From an uncultured bacterium (GTDB lineage: Bacteria; Vulcanimicrobiota; CADAWZ01), in the NCBI GenBank assembly GCA_902790465.1, contig CADASF010000020.1:1-54450 (forward strand): a stretch of 54,450 nt of DNA. The letters are read 5' to 3'. Both the position numbers and the translations under genes were made by a program. Every line of letters starts with the position of its first letter. The stretch's first letter is position 1. Below, one piece after another: positions 9,408 to 19,400 of the stretch. A model generated the notes under the pieces. It searched no databases. It saw nothing but the letters and a program-made list of their open reading frames with translations, and had not been told where the DNA came from.

Positions 9408-10067
9408 TTAATAAATATTTTCAGTTCTTGTATTTACAAGACTTATATAGCTAAAATGCCAACGACCATTCACATTATTTCCCCAAGCTACATTTACAGT
9501 TATAGTAGCAATAATTGGATTTACCTGATTAATCCTAGCAGTACCTAAATTACCATTCGGTGTTACAGCAATCCCAATTGGCACTGTTCCATTATCAGTA
9601 CAAATGAAAAAAGGTCTTGAAGGATTGGCAACACAATCTTTTTGTGCATTAGTATTAGTAGTAATAAAAAAAGGACAAACAGGATTTGTAGCCTTAGGAG
9701 TCGTAGCATCCCATCCTGCGGATAATTGATGATATGGCCAGTTCAAGGTAGCCATCCAACCAGAATTGGCAATAAGTTGATTTAATGTATTTTCACCATT
9801 TATTCTAACCAACGAAAAATCAGACAGAGTGGCATTTGAAGTATTACCTACCGCATGTGGAAATAATGGAATCAACTGTATTTCTTCCATTATAGATTTT
9901 GCAATTTCTGTAGCTTTTGTTCTTTTATCTGTTGACTCTGTAACTTTTCTGCCATTTGGATATACAAAAGCCAAAACAAGCATGACAAGCATTATCAAAA
10001 CCATAGAGACAACTATTTCGATAATACTGACACCACGATCGTTCTTTCTGTTCTTTGGATACTTCAT
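9408..10067 (-). CDS. Type IV pilin-like prepilin (PilV/GspI-like)
   Basis: A 219-residue protein with leader MKYPKNRKNDRG and mature start VSIIEIVVSMV, which has the required Gly-1 and Glu5, then a hydrophobic helix to about residue 33. The downstream domain holds paired Cys residues (CPFF, DCVAN, ICTD). PilV and GspI proteins have this size and position before PilW/GspJ. TAAGGAGG lies 7 nt upstream of the start. It follows gspF by 42 nt. Confidence 0.8.
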   Translation of the reverse strand: MKYPKNRKNDRGVSIIEIVVSMVLIMLVMLVLAFVYPNGRKVTESTDKRTKATEIAKSIMEEIQLIPLFPHAVGNTSNATLSDFSLVRINGENTLNQLIANSGWMATLNWPYHQLSAGWDATTPKATNPVCPFFITTNTNAQKDCVANPSRPFFICTDNGTVPIGIAVTPNGNLGTARINQVNPIIATITVNVAWGNNVNGRWHFSYISLVNTRTENIY

Positions 10068-10109
10068 ATAAAAGCCTCCTTAAAAAATCGAATATTTTTG
10101 CGAAAAATT

Positions 10110-11330
10110 TTAGAAATTTGAAACAAGAGAGTATATAGGCATGAAAACTGCCAAAAGTATGAAACCTATTATACCTCCAAGTCCTAAAATCATGATAGGC
10201 TCAATGACTGAAGCGAAACTTGAAAGTGCATATTCAACTTCCTGATCAAAGTAATTTGCAAGTTTTTCCATAAGCATGGCAAGACTTCCAGTTTCTTCAC
10301 CAATAGCGACCATGTTACTGACGATAGGAGGGAATAAATTGCTTTCCATCATAGGCTGTGAAAGACGGAGACCAGCTTTAAGTCCTTCTTTTACATCTCC
10401 AAGCATATCAGAAACTCTCTCATTTCCGACAGCTCTTCCCACAATTTCAAGAGAGTGGACAACAGGAACACCTGAGGAAATAAGTGTTCCCAATGTTCTA
10501 CAGAATCTTGCTATGACAGTCTTTTTATTGATAGGTCCAATAATTGGAAGTTCCAAAATAACTGTGTCTCTAAATTTTCTACCTCTTGGAGTTTTAAGAA
10601 AATAACTAGATGAAATCCAAAGAACACTTATCAAAAGAACAAATACAACTATAAATGCAGGGTTCAATGCGGTATTGACTAACCACATAAGAATTTTAGT
10701 GTAAATTGGAAGTTCCGTACCAAGACCTTCAAAAACAGTCATAAATTGTGGCAAGATATACAAAACAAGTCCAAAAACAACAATTACAGCAAAAAACAAG
10801 ACAAATATAGGATAAGTCATTGCAGAAGAAACTTTTTTCCTAAGTGCATTATCCCTTTCCATCAAGGCAGCCAATCTGTCTAAAACCTCGCCTAAAGCAC
10901 CAGCCATTTCTCCTGCTTTTACAAGACTTATATATACGGGAGAAAAAACATCTGGATGTTTTGACAAAGCTCTCGAAAGTGAAAAACCAGCCTTGATGTC
11001 CTTTGTCATCTGCTCAATAGTTCTTGTCAGCTTATCATTTTCTCCTCCAACCATCAAAGCTTCGAGACTTCTAAGCATTGACATTCCAGAATTAAAAAGA
11101 ACTGCAAATTGTCTTGTAAAAATAGCAAGTGAAAAAACACTTACATGTTGAAAACGAGAAGATATATTTCCAGCATCTTCTAATGCTCCACCGCCTTGTT
11201 CTTTTATGGACCTAACATTGTATTTCTGAGAACGTAAATCTCTTAAAACTTGCTCTTTACTTTGAGCGTTTACAATACCAGAAACTGTTTTTCCCCTCGA
11301 GTCAGTGGCTTCATACACAAACTTTGGCAT
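10110..11330 (-). CDS. gspF: Type II secretion / type IV pilus inner-membrane platform protein GspF/PilC
   Basis: 406 residues, the normal length of this family. The N-terminus (PKFVYEATDSRGKTVSGIV) is the conserved start of GspF. It is followed by two repeats of the T2SSF domain (about 70-195 and 270-400) and three transmembrane helices (near 170-190, 220-245 and 375-400). The protein forms the membrane platform that links the assembly ATPase to the pilus. GGGAGG lies 9 nt before the ATG. It is the first gene of a cluster with two prepilins and a PilX-like protein. The GspE/PilB ATPase, the PilT/PilD functions and the secretin are not in the window and must lie elsewhere. Confidence 0.92.
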   Translation of the reverse strand: MPKFVYEATDSRGKTVSGIVNAQSKEQVLRDLRSQKYNVRSIKEQGGGALEDAGNISSRFQHVSVFSLAIFTRQFAVLFNSGMSMLRSLEALMVGGENDKLTRTIEQMTKDIKAGFSLSRALSKHPDVFSPVYISLVKAGEMAGALGEVLDRLAALMERDNALRKKVSSAMTYPIFVLFFAVIVVFGLVLYILPQFMTVFEGLGTELPIYTKILMWLVNTALNPAFIVVFVLLISVLWISSSYFLKTPRGRKFRDTVILELPIIGPINKKTVIARFCRTLGTLISSGVPVVHSLEIVGRAVGNERVSDMLGDVKEGLKAGLRLSQPMMESNLFPPIVSNMVAIGEETGSLAMLMEKLANYFDQEVEYALSSFASVIEPIMILGLGGIIGFILLAVFMPIYSLVSNF

Positions 11331-11376
11331 TTACCCAAGCCTCCCGGTATATATGTTTTTTAAATTTTAAAACAAA

Positions 11377-11408
11377 TTACTGGCAGTAAATTTATATACT
11401 GCCTGTAA
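11377..11408 (-). promoter_or_regulatory. Large dyad in the gspF leader
   Basis: TTACTGGCAGTA and TACTGCCTGTAA are 12-nt arms matching at 11 of 12 positions around an 8-nt AT loop, 47 nt before the gspF start. It could be an operator or a leader hairpin. The AT run on either side is not a typical terminator tail. Confidence 0.5.
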
Positions 11409-11463
11409 ATGTAACACAAAAAATATTTTTTTTCAAAAAAAATTTATAATATTATTTCAAATA

Positions 11464-11490
11464 TTCAAAACAAATTTATTTTGTTTTGAA
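11464..11490 (-). terminator. Hairpin after the radical SAM gene (repeat-family copy 2)
   Basis: TTCAAAACAAA pairs with TTTGTTTTGAA, beginning 9 nt after the stop at 11499. The loop and the flank TTTATAATATTATTTCAA are shared with the hairpin at 8288-8326. Confidence 0.55.
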
Positions 11491-11498
11491 TTTGCAAA

Positions 11499-12791
11499 TT
11501 AATTTTCTTTTCCTGTAACAGATGTCCAAACTGCACATTGTGTTCTCTTTTTTTGGAGAATACAATCATATTCAGCAGGAATTTCAATATTATTATTAGT
11601 TAGCCATGCATCAGCATGACAACCACCACTACAATAATATCTCACCCAACAAGATTTACATGCTGACTTAGCAAAAAGAGTTGTTTTTTCAAATTTTTCT
11701 CTTATTTTATCAAAATTTTCACTTTTTTCAAAAACAGTTCCCATTGAAAATTCTTTTACATGAAGTCTATGGCATGGAAATATATTTCCATTTGGATCTA
11801 TTGAAATATATTCAACCCCAGCACCACATCCTGATAGCCTTCTTGGAGAACAGAGCGGAGAATCTAGATATATGTTAAAGTGAAAGTAATCTATAGGCAA
11901 GCCTTCACTTCTTTTTTCAACAATAAATTTAGCAAGTTCCTCATATTTATTACAAAGTTCTTGCAAATGTTCATGCTTAACTGCCCATGAGTCTGTAGAT
12001 TTGCCTTTTGCTGGTTCTAAAGAAAATCGATAAATACCATTATCAACAAAAAAACGACATGTTTTTACAATATCCATGGTATTTGGCGTAATTGTTCCTC
12101 TTACATAATATGAATCGCCATTTCTTGATTTAATAGCTCTTTTTATATTTGTAAAAGCACTATTCCAAACCGACTCACCAGTAGAAGATGGCCTATTTAA
12201 ATCATTATATATTTTATCACCATCAAGACTTAATATAAGGGAAACATTTTCTGAATTTAAAAATTCGAGTACAGTCTCAGTCAAAAGAACAGCATTTGTC
12301 GTCAATGTAAATTTTACTCTATCTGTTTTTTTCTTTGCCTCTAAAATAAATTTTTTAATCATATCAAAATTTAAAAGAGGTTCGCCACCAAAAAAGTCTA
12401 TCTGAAGTGTTGCCTCAGGATTGCTCTTTTCAAGTAAAAAATCCAATGATTTCAAAGCTGTTTCCAAGGTCATGTGCCCTGATAATTTGCCCTCACCATG
12501 TGCAAAACAATATATGCATGATAAATTACATGCAGAAGTAACATTAAGACATAAAGCTCTCAATGTTCTACTGGGCATGGGTGGAATATCATCAGCAGAT
12601 ATTTCTAATTTTTCTATTTTTTCCAACTCTGATTTCATCTTTTCTGCTAAATTCACATCTTCAATCTTTCCATTATTTATAAAATTAGCAAAATCTGAAT
12701 TTAGGTTATATATCCCTCCACAATAGCCAATAAGGAGGTTTTTATTTTCAAATGAAAACAAAGAAAACTTAGAACTATCAATAAGACTCAA
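11499..12791 (-). CDS. Radical SAM/SPASM peptide maturase, SCIFF maturase-like
   Basis: 430 residues. An N-terminal segment without Cys (about 1-80, in the position of a precursor-binding region) precedes the radical SAM core, which has the CNLSCIYC cluster motif, FFGGEPLLNF and TLTTNAVLL. The C-terminal SPASM domain has the RLSGCGAGVEYISIDPNG and CKSCWVRYYCSGGCHADAW Cys sets. Order and wording match the family that forms thioether bridges in SCIFF peptides (six Cys in forty-five residues), known mostly from Clostridia. The start is TTG, with GGGGAG 6 nt upstream. No Cys-rich small ORF is visible within the 260 nt upstream or elsewhere nearby, so the substrate is unknown. Confidence 0.8.
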   Translation of the reverse strand: MSLIDSSKFSLFSFENKNLLIGYCGGIYNLNSDFANFINNGKIEDVNLAEKMKSELEKIEKLEISADDIPPMPSRTLRALCLNVTSACNLSCIYCFAHGEGKLSGHMTLETALKSLDFLLEKSNPEATLQIDFFGGEPLLNFDMIKKFILEAKKKTDRVKFTLTTNAVLLTETVLEFLNSENVSLILSLDGDKIYNDLNRPSSTGESVWNSAFTNIKRAIKSRNGDSYYVRGTITPNTMDIVKTCRFFVDNGIYRFSLEPAKGKSTDSWAVKHEHLQELCNKYEELAKFIVEKRSEGLPIDYFHFNIYLDSPLCSPRRLSGCGAGVEYISIDPNGNIFPCHRLHVKEFSMGTVFEKSENFDKIREKFEKTTLFAKSACKSCWVRYYCSGGCHADAWLTNNNIEIPAEYDCILQKKRTQCAVWTSVTGKEN

Positions 12792-12926
12792 TTTCTTCTC
12801 CCCAAAATTACAAAAAAAATATTACACAAATATAATAATAATATATTTTATACAAATTATACAAATTCTTTGTTATTTCCTTTCAATCCTTCAGTAAAGA
12901 ATTAGGAGAAAATAATTATTAAAAAC

Positions 12927-12955
12927 TTGCATAAAAAAAAAAGACATGATATAAT
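12927..12955 (+). promoter_or_regulatory. Promoter of rpsT
   Basis: TTGCAT and TATAAT are separated by 17 nt (12927-12932 and 12950-12955), about 100 nt before the GTG start of rpsT. The same TTGCAT box occurs before ppdK and before the YtxH-like gene. Confidence 0.75.
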
Positions 12956-13053
12956 ATGTAAGATCTTTAGGCAATTAATACTCGTGATAATGAATATAAT
13001 AATTGCGACAGTAAATTATATAAATTTATTTTATTAAATGGAGGATATCTATA

Positions 13054-13350
13054 GTGGCTGAGAATACAAAAAAGAAAACACCTATAGAGGAAAAAAGACT
13101 AAAACAAGCAAAAAAACGCAACAGAATCAATAATGCAGCTAAAAGTGCTATAAAAACAGCAGTAAAAAAAGCTGTTGCTGCTATTGAAACATCAAATGAG
13201 CAAGCAAAAGACCTTATAAGCAAAGCATACAAAGTAATAGACACAGCTAAAGCAAAAGGTATCATAAAGAAAAATACAGCTTCTCGTAAGAAATCAAGAC
13301 TTATGCGTAAACTTAATAAAGCAACTGTTACAGAAGAAGTAAAAGCATAA
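13054..13350 (+). CDS. rpsT: 30S ribosomal protein S20
   Basis: 98 residues, highly basic, with the S20 pattern: a Lys-rich start, KQAKKRNRINNAAKSAIKT, then AYKVIDTAKAKGIIKKNTASRKKSRLMRKLN. It binds the 5' domain of 16S rRNA. The start is GTG, with GGAGG 10 nt upstream; GTG is one source of the poor initiation known for S20 in other bacteria. Monocistronic, with its own promoter and a terminator shared with ppdK. Confidence 0.95.
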   Translation: MAENTKKKTPIEEKRLKQAKKRNRINNAAKSAIKTAVKKAVAAIETSNEQAKDLISKAYKVIDTAKAKGIIKKNTASRKKSRLMRKLNKATVTEEVKA

Positions 13351-13361
13351 TAAAGTCAAAC

Positions 13362-13406
13362 AAAAAAAAACTGCCACTCAAAAATTTGAATGGCAGTTTT
13401 GTTATT
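13362..13406. terminator. Bidirectional terminator between rpsT and ppdK
   Basis: AAAACTGCCA and TGGCAGTTTT form the outer stem, with TCAAA/TTTGA continuing it. It is A-rich before and T-rich after, and lies between convergent stops at 13350 and 13412. Confidence 0.85.
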
Positions 13407-13411
13407 TTATA

Positions 13412-16249
13412 CTATTTTTTGTTATTTACTTTTGCTTGTGCAGCAGCAAGTCTTGCGATTGGAACTCTATATGGTGAGCAACTTACATAGTTCAAATTGA
13501 GTAAATGACAGAATTCAACAGATGTTGGTTCTCCGCCATGTTCTCCACAGATTCCAACTTCGAGGTCTGGATTTGCTTCTCTTCCGATTTTTACAGCGTT
13601 CTTCATAAGTCCGCCAACGCCTTCTCTGTCGAGCTGGTGGAAAGGATCTACCTTCAAGAGACCTTTTTCAATATATACAGGAACGAATGTCTTTGCGACA
13701 TCATCTCTACTGTATCCGAATGTTGTCTGTGTCAAATCATTTGTACCAAATGAGAAGAACTGTGCATATTCAGCAAGTTTGTCAGCAACTACAGTTGCTC
13801 TTGGAAGTTCGACCATTGTTCCTACTTTGTATTCAACAGTTATGCCCTGTTCTTCCATAACTTTCTTAGCTACTGAATCGACCATTTCTCTGTTGAGTTT
13901 CATTTCGCCAACTATTCCAACACCAGGGATCATGACTTCAGGTTTTACATCTACGCCTTTTTTCTTTAGACCACAAGCTGCTTCAAATATTGCTCTGACT
14001 TGCATTTTGTAGATCTCTGGGAATACGATTCCAAGACGACAAACTCTGAGACCAAGCATTGGGTTTGCTTCGTGCATTGAGCGTAGTTTCTCAAGAAGAG
14101 CTTCTTTGTCAGCAAGTTCTGTAACTTCTTCTTTTGAAAGCTCTTTGAACTGTCTCTTTGTCTTTAGTTCTACAACCTTTGTCAAAGTTTCTTCCATGTC
14201 TGGAAGGAATTCATGAAGAGGTGGATCGAGAAGTCTTATGATTACCCAGTAACCTTGCATTGCTTCGAGGATTCCTTCGAAATCGCCTCTCTGTACAGGA
14301 AGAAGTTTTCCAAGTGTTTCCATATATACATTCCATGAGGATTCCATTTTCTTCTTCTGTGCTTCGATTTTTTCTTTTACTTCATCTGCCTTACTCTCTT
14401 CTGTTTCGGCAAGTTGTTTTTCAAGACGATCGAGTGCTCTCTTTCCTGCTTCTGCCTCACCAGCAACCATGATCATTTTCTGAACGATTGGAAGGCGGTC
14501 TGTTTCCATGAACATATGTTCTGTTCTGCAAAGACCAATACCCTGAGCTCCCAAAGCTCTTGCTCTTCTTGCATCCTTTGGATTGTCAGCATTTGCTCTT
14601 ACGCCAAGTTCTTTTACTTCATCAGCCCATTCAAGAATCTGTTTTGCAGCTGGAATCAATTCATCTGGATAAACTCTTGAAATTTTTCCTTCAAATACTT
14701 CACCAGTTGCTCCATCTATTGAGATGTAATCTCCCTCTTTGAAGACTTTGTCTGTATCTCCAACTTTGACATGGAATGTCTTTGAAGACAAATCTACTTT
14801 TATGGCTTCACAACCGACGACGCATGGAATACCCCAACCTCTTGCTACGAGTGCAGCGTGTGATGTTGGTCCACCTGTGCTTGTCAAAATACCTTCTGCA
14901 ACAGCCATACCTGAAGCGTCATCTGGAGATGTCTCAGGTCTTACGAGAACGATTTCTTTGCCCTCTTTTTTCATTGCGACTGCATCTTCAGCCTCAAATA
15001 CAACTATTCCACAGCCAGCACCTGGTGATGCAGCAGTTCCCTTAGCAATCATTGCACCGTCATTTACGGCTTTTTTCTTTGCTTCAGGTGTGAAATATGG
15101 ATGGAGAAGCATATCAATCTGTGCAGGTGTAACTCTACATACAGCTTCTTCTTTTGTAATAAGACCTTCATTGCAGAGATCAACAGCAATATTTACAGCA
15201 GCAAGAGCAGTTCTCTTTGCATTTCTTGTTTGAAGCATGAAAAGTCTGTTCTGCTGAACAGTGAATTCCATATCCTGTACATCTCTGTAGTGTTTTTCAA
15301 GTTTTACAGCAATGTCTTTGAACTGTTCAAATGCTTCTGGGTCTCTGTCTTTTAATGCTTCGAGTGGAAGAGGAGTTCTTACACCAGCAACAACATCTTC
15401 ACCTTGTGCGTTGAAGAGAACATCACCTGTCAAAACTTTTTCACCTGTGCTTGCATTTCTTGTGAAAGCAACACCTGTTGCACTGTCTTCTCCCATATTT
15501 CCAAAGACCATACACTGTACATTTACAGCTGTTCCTAAATCGTGAGAGATTTTTTCTTTGTTTCTATATACAACAGCTCTTGGTGTATTCCAAGAACGAA
15601 AAACTGCTTCAATAGCAAGTCTTAATTGTTCCATTACATCTTCTGGGAAATCTTTGCCAGTTTCTTTCAGAACATAAGCCTTATAGTCTTTTACGACTTC
15701 TTGAAGTTGTTCTGCTGAAAGTTTTGAATCTTCCTTTACTCCAGCTTTTTCTTTGTGTTCTGCAAGTATGTTTTCAAAATTTCTCTTAGGAAGTTCGAGA
15801 ACGACATCACTGAACATATGGATAAATCTGCGGTATGCATCATAAGCAAATCTCTCATTATTTGTGAGTTTTGCAAGACCTTTTACTGTTTCAGCATTTA
15901 AACCGAGATTTAATATTGTATCCATCATACCTGGCATAGAAATCTTTGCACCAGAACGAACAGATACGAGGAGAGGATTTTCAGCACATCCAAAGCCCTT
16001 ATCCATCTTTTTCTCAAGAGCTTCCATATGTTTCTTTACTTCGTCCATCAAACCATCACGCATTTTTTTGCCAAGTTTGTAATACTCAACACACATTGTT
16101 GTTGGAATTGTAAAACCTGGAGGAACTGGGAAACCGAGTTTTGTCATCTCAGCGAGGTTTGCACCTTTACCGCCAAGGATATCTCTCATAGAAGCATCTC
16201 CCTCTTCAAATGCATAGACGATTTTGTCACAACAATTACAGTTTGTCAT
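13412..16249 (-). CDS. ppdK: Pyruvate, phosphate dikinase
   Basis: Interconverts pyruvate, ATP and Pi with PEP, AMP and PPi. 945 residues from ATG 16249, which has GGAAGGTG 6 nt upstream (an in-frame TTG at 16264 overlaps that ribosome site). The N-terminal ATP-grasp domain starts GGKGANLAEM, the phosphohistidine domain has GGPTSHAALVARGWGIPCVVG with His about 464, and the C-terminal TIM barrel carries GICGEHGG and ends SPYRVPIARLAAAQA. Bacterial enzymes are usually about 875 residues; the excess includes a charged, coiled-coil-like insertion near residues 595-640 in the barrel. The N-terminus has an unusual CNCC. It uses better-expressed codons than its neighbours. A promoter and a 7-bp dyad precede it. 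Confidence 0.95.
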   Translation of the reverse strand: MTNCNCCDKIVYAFEEGDASMRDILGGKGANLAEMTKLGFPVPPGFTIPTTMCVEYYKLGKKMRDGLMDEVKKHMEALEKKMDKGFGCAENPLLVSVRSGAKISMPGMMDTILNLGLNAETVKGLAKLTNNERFAYDAYRRFIHMFSDVVLELPKRNFENILAEHKEKAGVKEDSKLSAEQLQEVVKDYKAYVLKETGKDFPEDVMEQLRLAIEAVFRSWNTPRAVVYRNKEKISHDLGTAVNVQCMVFGNMGEDSATGVAFTRNASTGEKVLTGDVLFNAQGEDVVAGVRTPLPLEALKDRDPEAFEQFKDIAVKLEKHYRDVQDMEFTVQQNRLFMLQTRNAKRTALAAVNIAVDLCNEGLITKEEAVCRVTPAQIDMLLHPYFTPEAKKKAVNDGAMIAKGTAASPGAGCGIVVFEAEDAVAMKKEGKEIVLVRPETSPDDASGMAVAEGILTSTGGPTSHAALVARGWGIPCVVGCEAIKVDLSSKTFHVKVGDTDKVFKEGDYISIDGATGEVFEGKISRVYPDELIPAAKQILEWADEVKELGVRANADNPKDARRARALGAQGIGLCRTEHMFMETDRLPIVQKMIMVAGEAEAGKRALDRLEKQLAETEESKADEVKEKIEAQKKKMESSWNVYMETLGKLLPVQRGDFEGILEAMQGYWVIIRLLDPPLHEFLPDMEETLTKVVELKTKRQFKELSKEEVTELADKEALLEKLRSMHEANPMLGLRVCRLGIVFPEIYKMQVRAIFEAACGLKKKGVDVKPEVMIPGVGIVGEMKLNREMVDSVAKKVMEEQGITVEYKVGTMVELPRATVVADKLAEYAQFFSFGTNDLTQTTFGYSRDDVAKTFVPVYIEKGLLKVDPFHQLDREGVGGLMKNAVKIGREANPDLEVGICGEHGGEPTSVEFCHLLNLNYVSCSPYRVPIARLAAAQAKVNNKK

Positions 16250-16278
16250 CGAATCACCTTCCAAAAAATATATAAAAT

Positions 16279-16295
16279 TTTAACCATAGGTTAAA
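16279..16295 (-). promoter_or_regulatory. Perfect dyad in the ppdK leader
   Basis: TTTAACC-ATA-GGTTAAA is a perfect 7-bp inverted repeat between the ppdK promoter and its ribosome site, about 20 nt after the expected transcription start. It is a candidate operator. Confidence 0.5.
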
Positions 16296-16313
16296 TTAAG
16301 CCACAGCTTTTCT

Positions 16314-16343
16314 ATTATATATTAATAATAGCATTTAATGCAA
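16314..16343 (-). promoter_or_regulatory. Promoter of ppdK
   Basis: On the minus strand, TTGCAT (16343-16338) and TATAAT (16319-16314) are separated by 18 nt. Confidence 0.65.
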
Positions 16344-16490
16344 TAGCAAAATATAACATTCAAAAAATTATATTTTTATAGAAAAAATCCTTTGAAAAAT
16401 CTTTTTATAAGAAAAAAACAGGAAAAATAAATAATTATAAAATAATATTTAATATCATAAACAAAAATTATGAAGGATTTTATTTAAAAA

Positions 16491-19400
16491 ATGAATTTTC
16501 AAAATGTACTCGCTCCAATAAGAGTTCTGAATATTACTTCAAATGATTTTTTTCTTTCTATAACAGATGACTACAAAACCATCAATGTAAAATGGGAAGA
16601 TGTAACTCATGTAATATGTGGAAAAATAAAAAGAAGAAATCCTCCTTACAATCTCATTTTCTTTATAAAAGAGTACAAAGAATCTTTTTTGATAGATTCT
16701 TCATCTTTTAATTTCAAAAGTTTTTTAGATAACCAATCAATAATTAAAAATGAACTAAAATTTTTGAAAGTCGTAAATACATTTGTATCACAAGCTAAAA
16801 AGGCATTTATAGATTGGCCTACCGACAATATGGTACAAAATAAAAATGTAGAATATCTCCCTGAATTCGACAATCAACACTTGTTTATAAATTATTCTTT
16901 TAAGATAAGAAGTACAGAAAAATTTGAAGAAAAGAAAAAAATAACAACAGTTAATGATGAAAAATTAACAATAATTTTTGAAAGACAACTCGAAACATTA
17001 AGAAAAAAAAGAGAGAATGTTACAATAAAATTAAATAAAGCAAGAGATTTATATTTATCTTATTCACAAAATAAAGATGATAATTTTGCTCTTTCAAAAG
17101 CCTATAAAGAAGTCGAAGATGCAATTTCAGTCGATCCTGGATATATAGATTTATATATATTCAAAGCCGATATATGTAGAGTTATGAATCGCAATGAAAA
17201 TGCCTTAGATTCACTTCTCGAGATAACTAAAAGGATTTCTGAAAATAAAATAGATGAAGTTGTATCTTTAAACATATATTTATATATAGCAGATCTATAT
17301 TTTGAGTTGGGAAATAATGATAAAGCCTGTGAAATGCTTCAAAATTATTGTGGAATAACCCCAATAAAAGAGATAAACAAAGAAATAACAGAAAAAATAG
17401 GTAATCATTTAGGAACACTTGATTTAAATTGGTATGATTCATTTGAATATGGTTATCAGCTATTTACAGAAGGCAACTATTTTAAAGCTATTGATTATTT
17501 CACTCAAACAATAGAAGCAATTCCAAATTTCCGTTGGTCGTATCATTGGCTTGCCATGTGTTACTTGGGAATGAGTAACCTTTTATTAACTATTGATATA
17601 ATGAATAAAGCAAATTCAATATATCCAACATATACGACATACACAGAACTTGGCATGATCTATGAAAAGTTAGAAGAATTTTCAGAAGCAAGCAATATAT
17701 ATCAACAAGCTATAGAATTTATGCCCAACTGTCCAGATGCTTATATTTATCTATCAAGACTCCTATTAGACCATGGCGGTGATGAAATATCAGCCCAAGA
17801 TATGTTATTTAAGACAATAGACTTAGATCCATATAATGAATTTATTGATGATGCTTATGAGCTTGTTCAAACAATAGAGAAGACAAAAGAATCTTATAAA
17901 GACTTATCTGCAAAAAGAAACAAAAAAATAGGTGATGTATTTAATGATCAATATAAGATAGAAAACATATTTGAAGGGGGCATGGGAATTGTCTATATCG
18001 TAAATGATATGGAAGCAAATCATATCTATGCCATGAAAAGTTTTCAAGATAAATTCATGTGGAATGACTCAGTTGTAAAAATGTTTTACCATGAAGCTGA
18101 AATATGGGTAAGACTTGGAGAAAACCAAAATATTGTACAAGCAATAAAAGTAGAACCATTTGATGGAAAGCCATATATATTTCTTGAATATATAAAAGGT
18201 ACAGACCTTGAAGCAATTTTAAAACATGAAAAACTAAATCTTGAAGAAATACTAGACTTTTCATTACAATTTTGTCAAGGCATGTCTTATGCCTACAAAA
18301 CTTTAGGAGTAGTACACCAAGACATAAAACCTTCTAACTGTATGATAACAGAAGATGGTATTTTAAAAATAACTGACTTTGGTCTTTGTAAAATATATTC
18401 TGAAGCAAAAGATGAAGATGAAAAACACTCAATAACAAAATTTCAAAAAGCTAATATACCAAATAATTTAGACAATCAAGAATCAATAGCAGGAATGTCT
18501 TCAAATGTTATAGACTTAGGAATTAAAAATAATAAAAGTACAGCTGGAGACACAACTCCTGATGGAAAAGGTTCAAGAATCGGTGGTACAATACCGTACA
18601 TGGCCCCAGAATTGTTCACTGGAGACAATGAAGCAAACACACTAACTGATATATATTCATTTGGCTGTATGTTATATGAAATGATAACAAACAAAACACC
18701 TTTTGGAGACACTGATTTTGAAGCATGTATTGTTGGTCATATAAGCGAAATTCCAGAAAATCCATGTAATGAAAGAGAAGATCTCCCTGACATATTAGGT
18801 GAAATAGCTCTAAAATGTCTTGAAAAAGATCCTGAAAACAGATTTAGCGATTTCAGTGAAATACTCATGACATTTACAAAACTCTGTACAGCCCTTGGAT
18901 TTGAACCATATAATTTAGGTTCTTCAAAAGCATCTGGAGAAACGCTCGAAAAAATGAAATATAGAGGCGAATCCCTAATGGTTTTGGAAAAATATTCAGA
19001 AGCATCAGAAATATTTACAAAAGCATTGAGTTTGTATCCAAAAAATTTAGAGCTTATTACAGAACGTGCCGAATGCTACAGAGTTATAGGAAAATATAAT
19101 GAGTCATATAAAGATTTAACAACTGTATTAAAAGCAGACCCAAATAATTCAAAAGCATACTACTATTTGGGATTATTGTACATGTCAAACAAAAAATATA
19201 AAGAAGCACATGGTTATTTATACAAAGCTTCAAAATTAAATCCAAACAATGCAGATATATGGCTAAAATTGGGTTCTCTATATGACTTAGTTGGAGATTC
19301 AAACACTGCTTTAAAGCACTATGATACGGCATTAAAAATAAATTCAAAAAATGCAGTAGCTTGGAATAACAAGGGCAACATAATGATGAAAGAAAACAAA

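Noticed and set aside
12792-13053. SCIFF precursor peptide upstream of the radical SAM gene
   Set aside because: The minus-strand leader contains no small ORF with several Cys codons behind a ribosome site.
13412-16264. Multiple plus-strand frames across ppdK
   Set aside because: All are antisense to a fully conserved enzyme and lack start signals.
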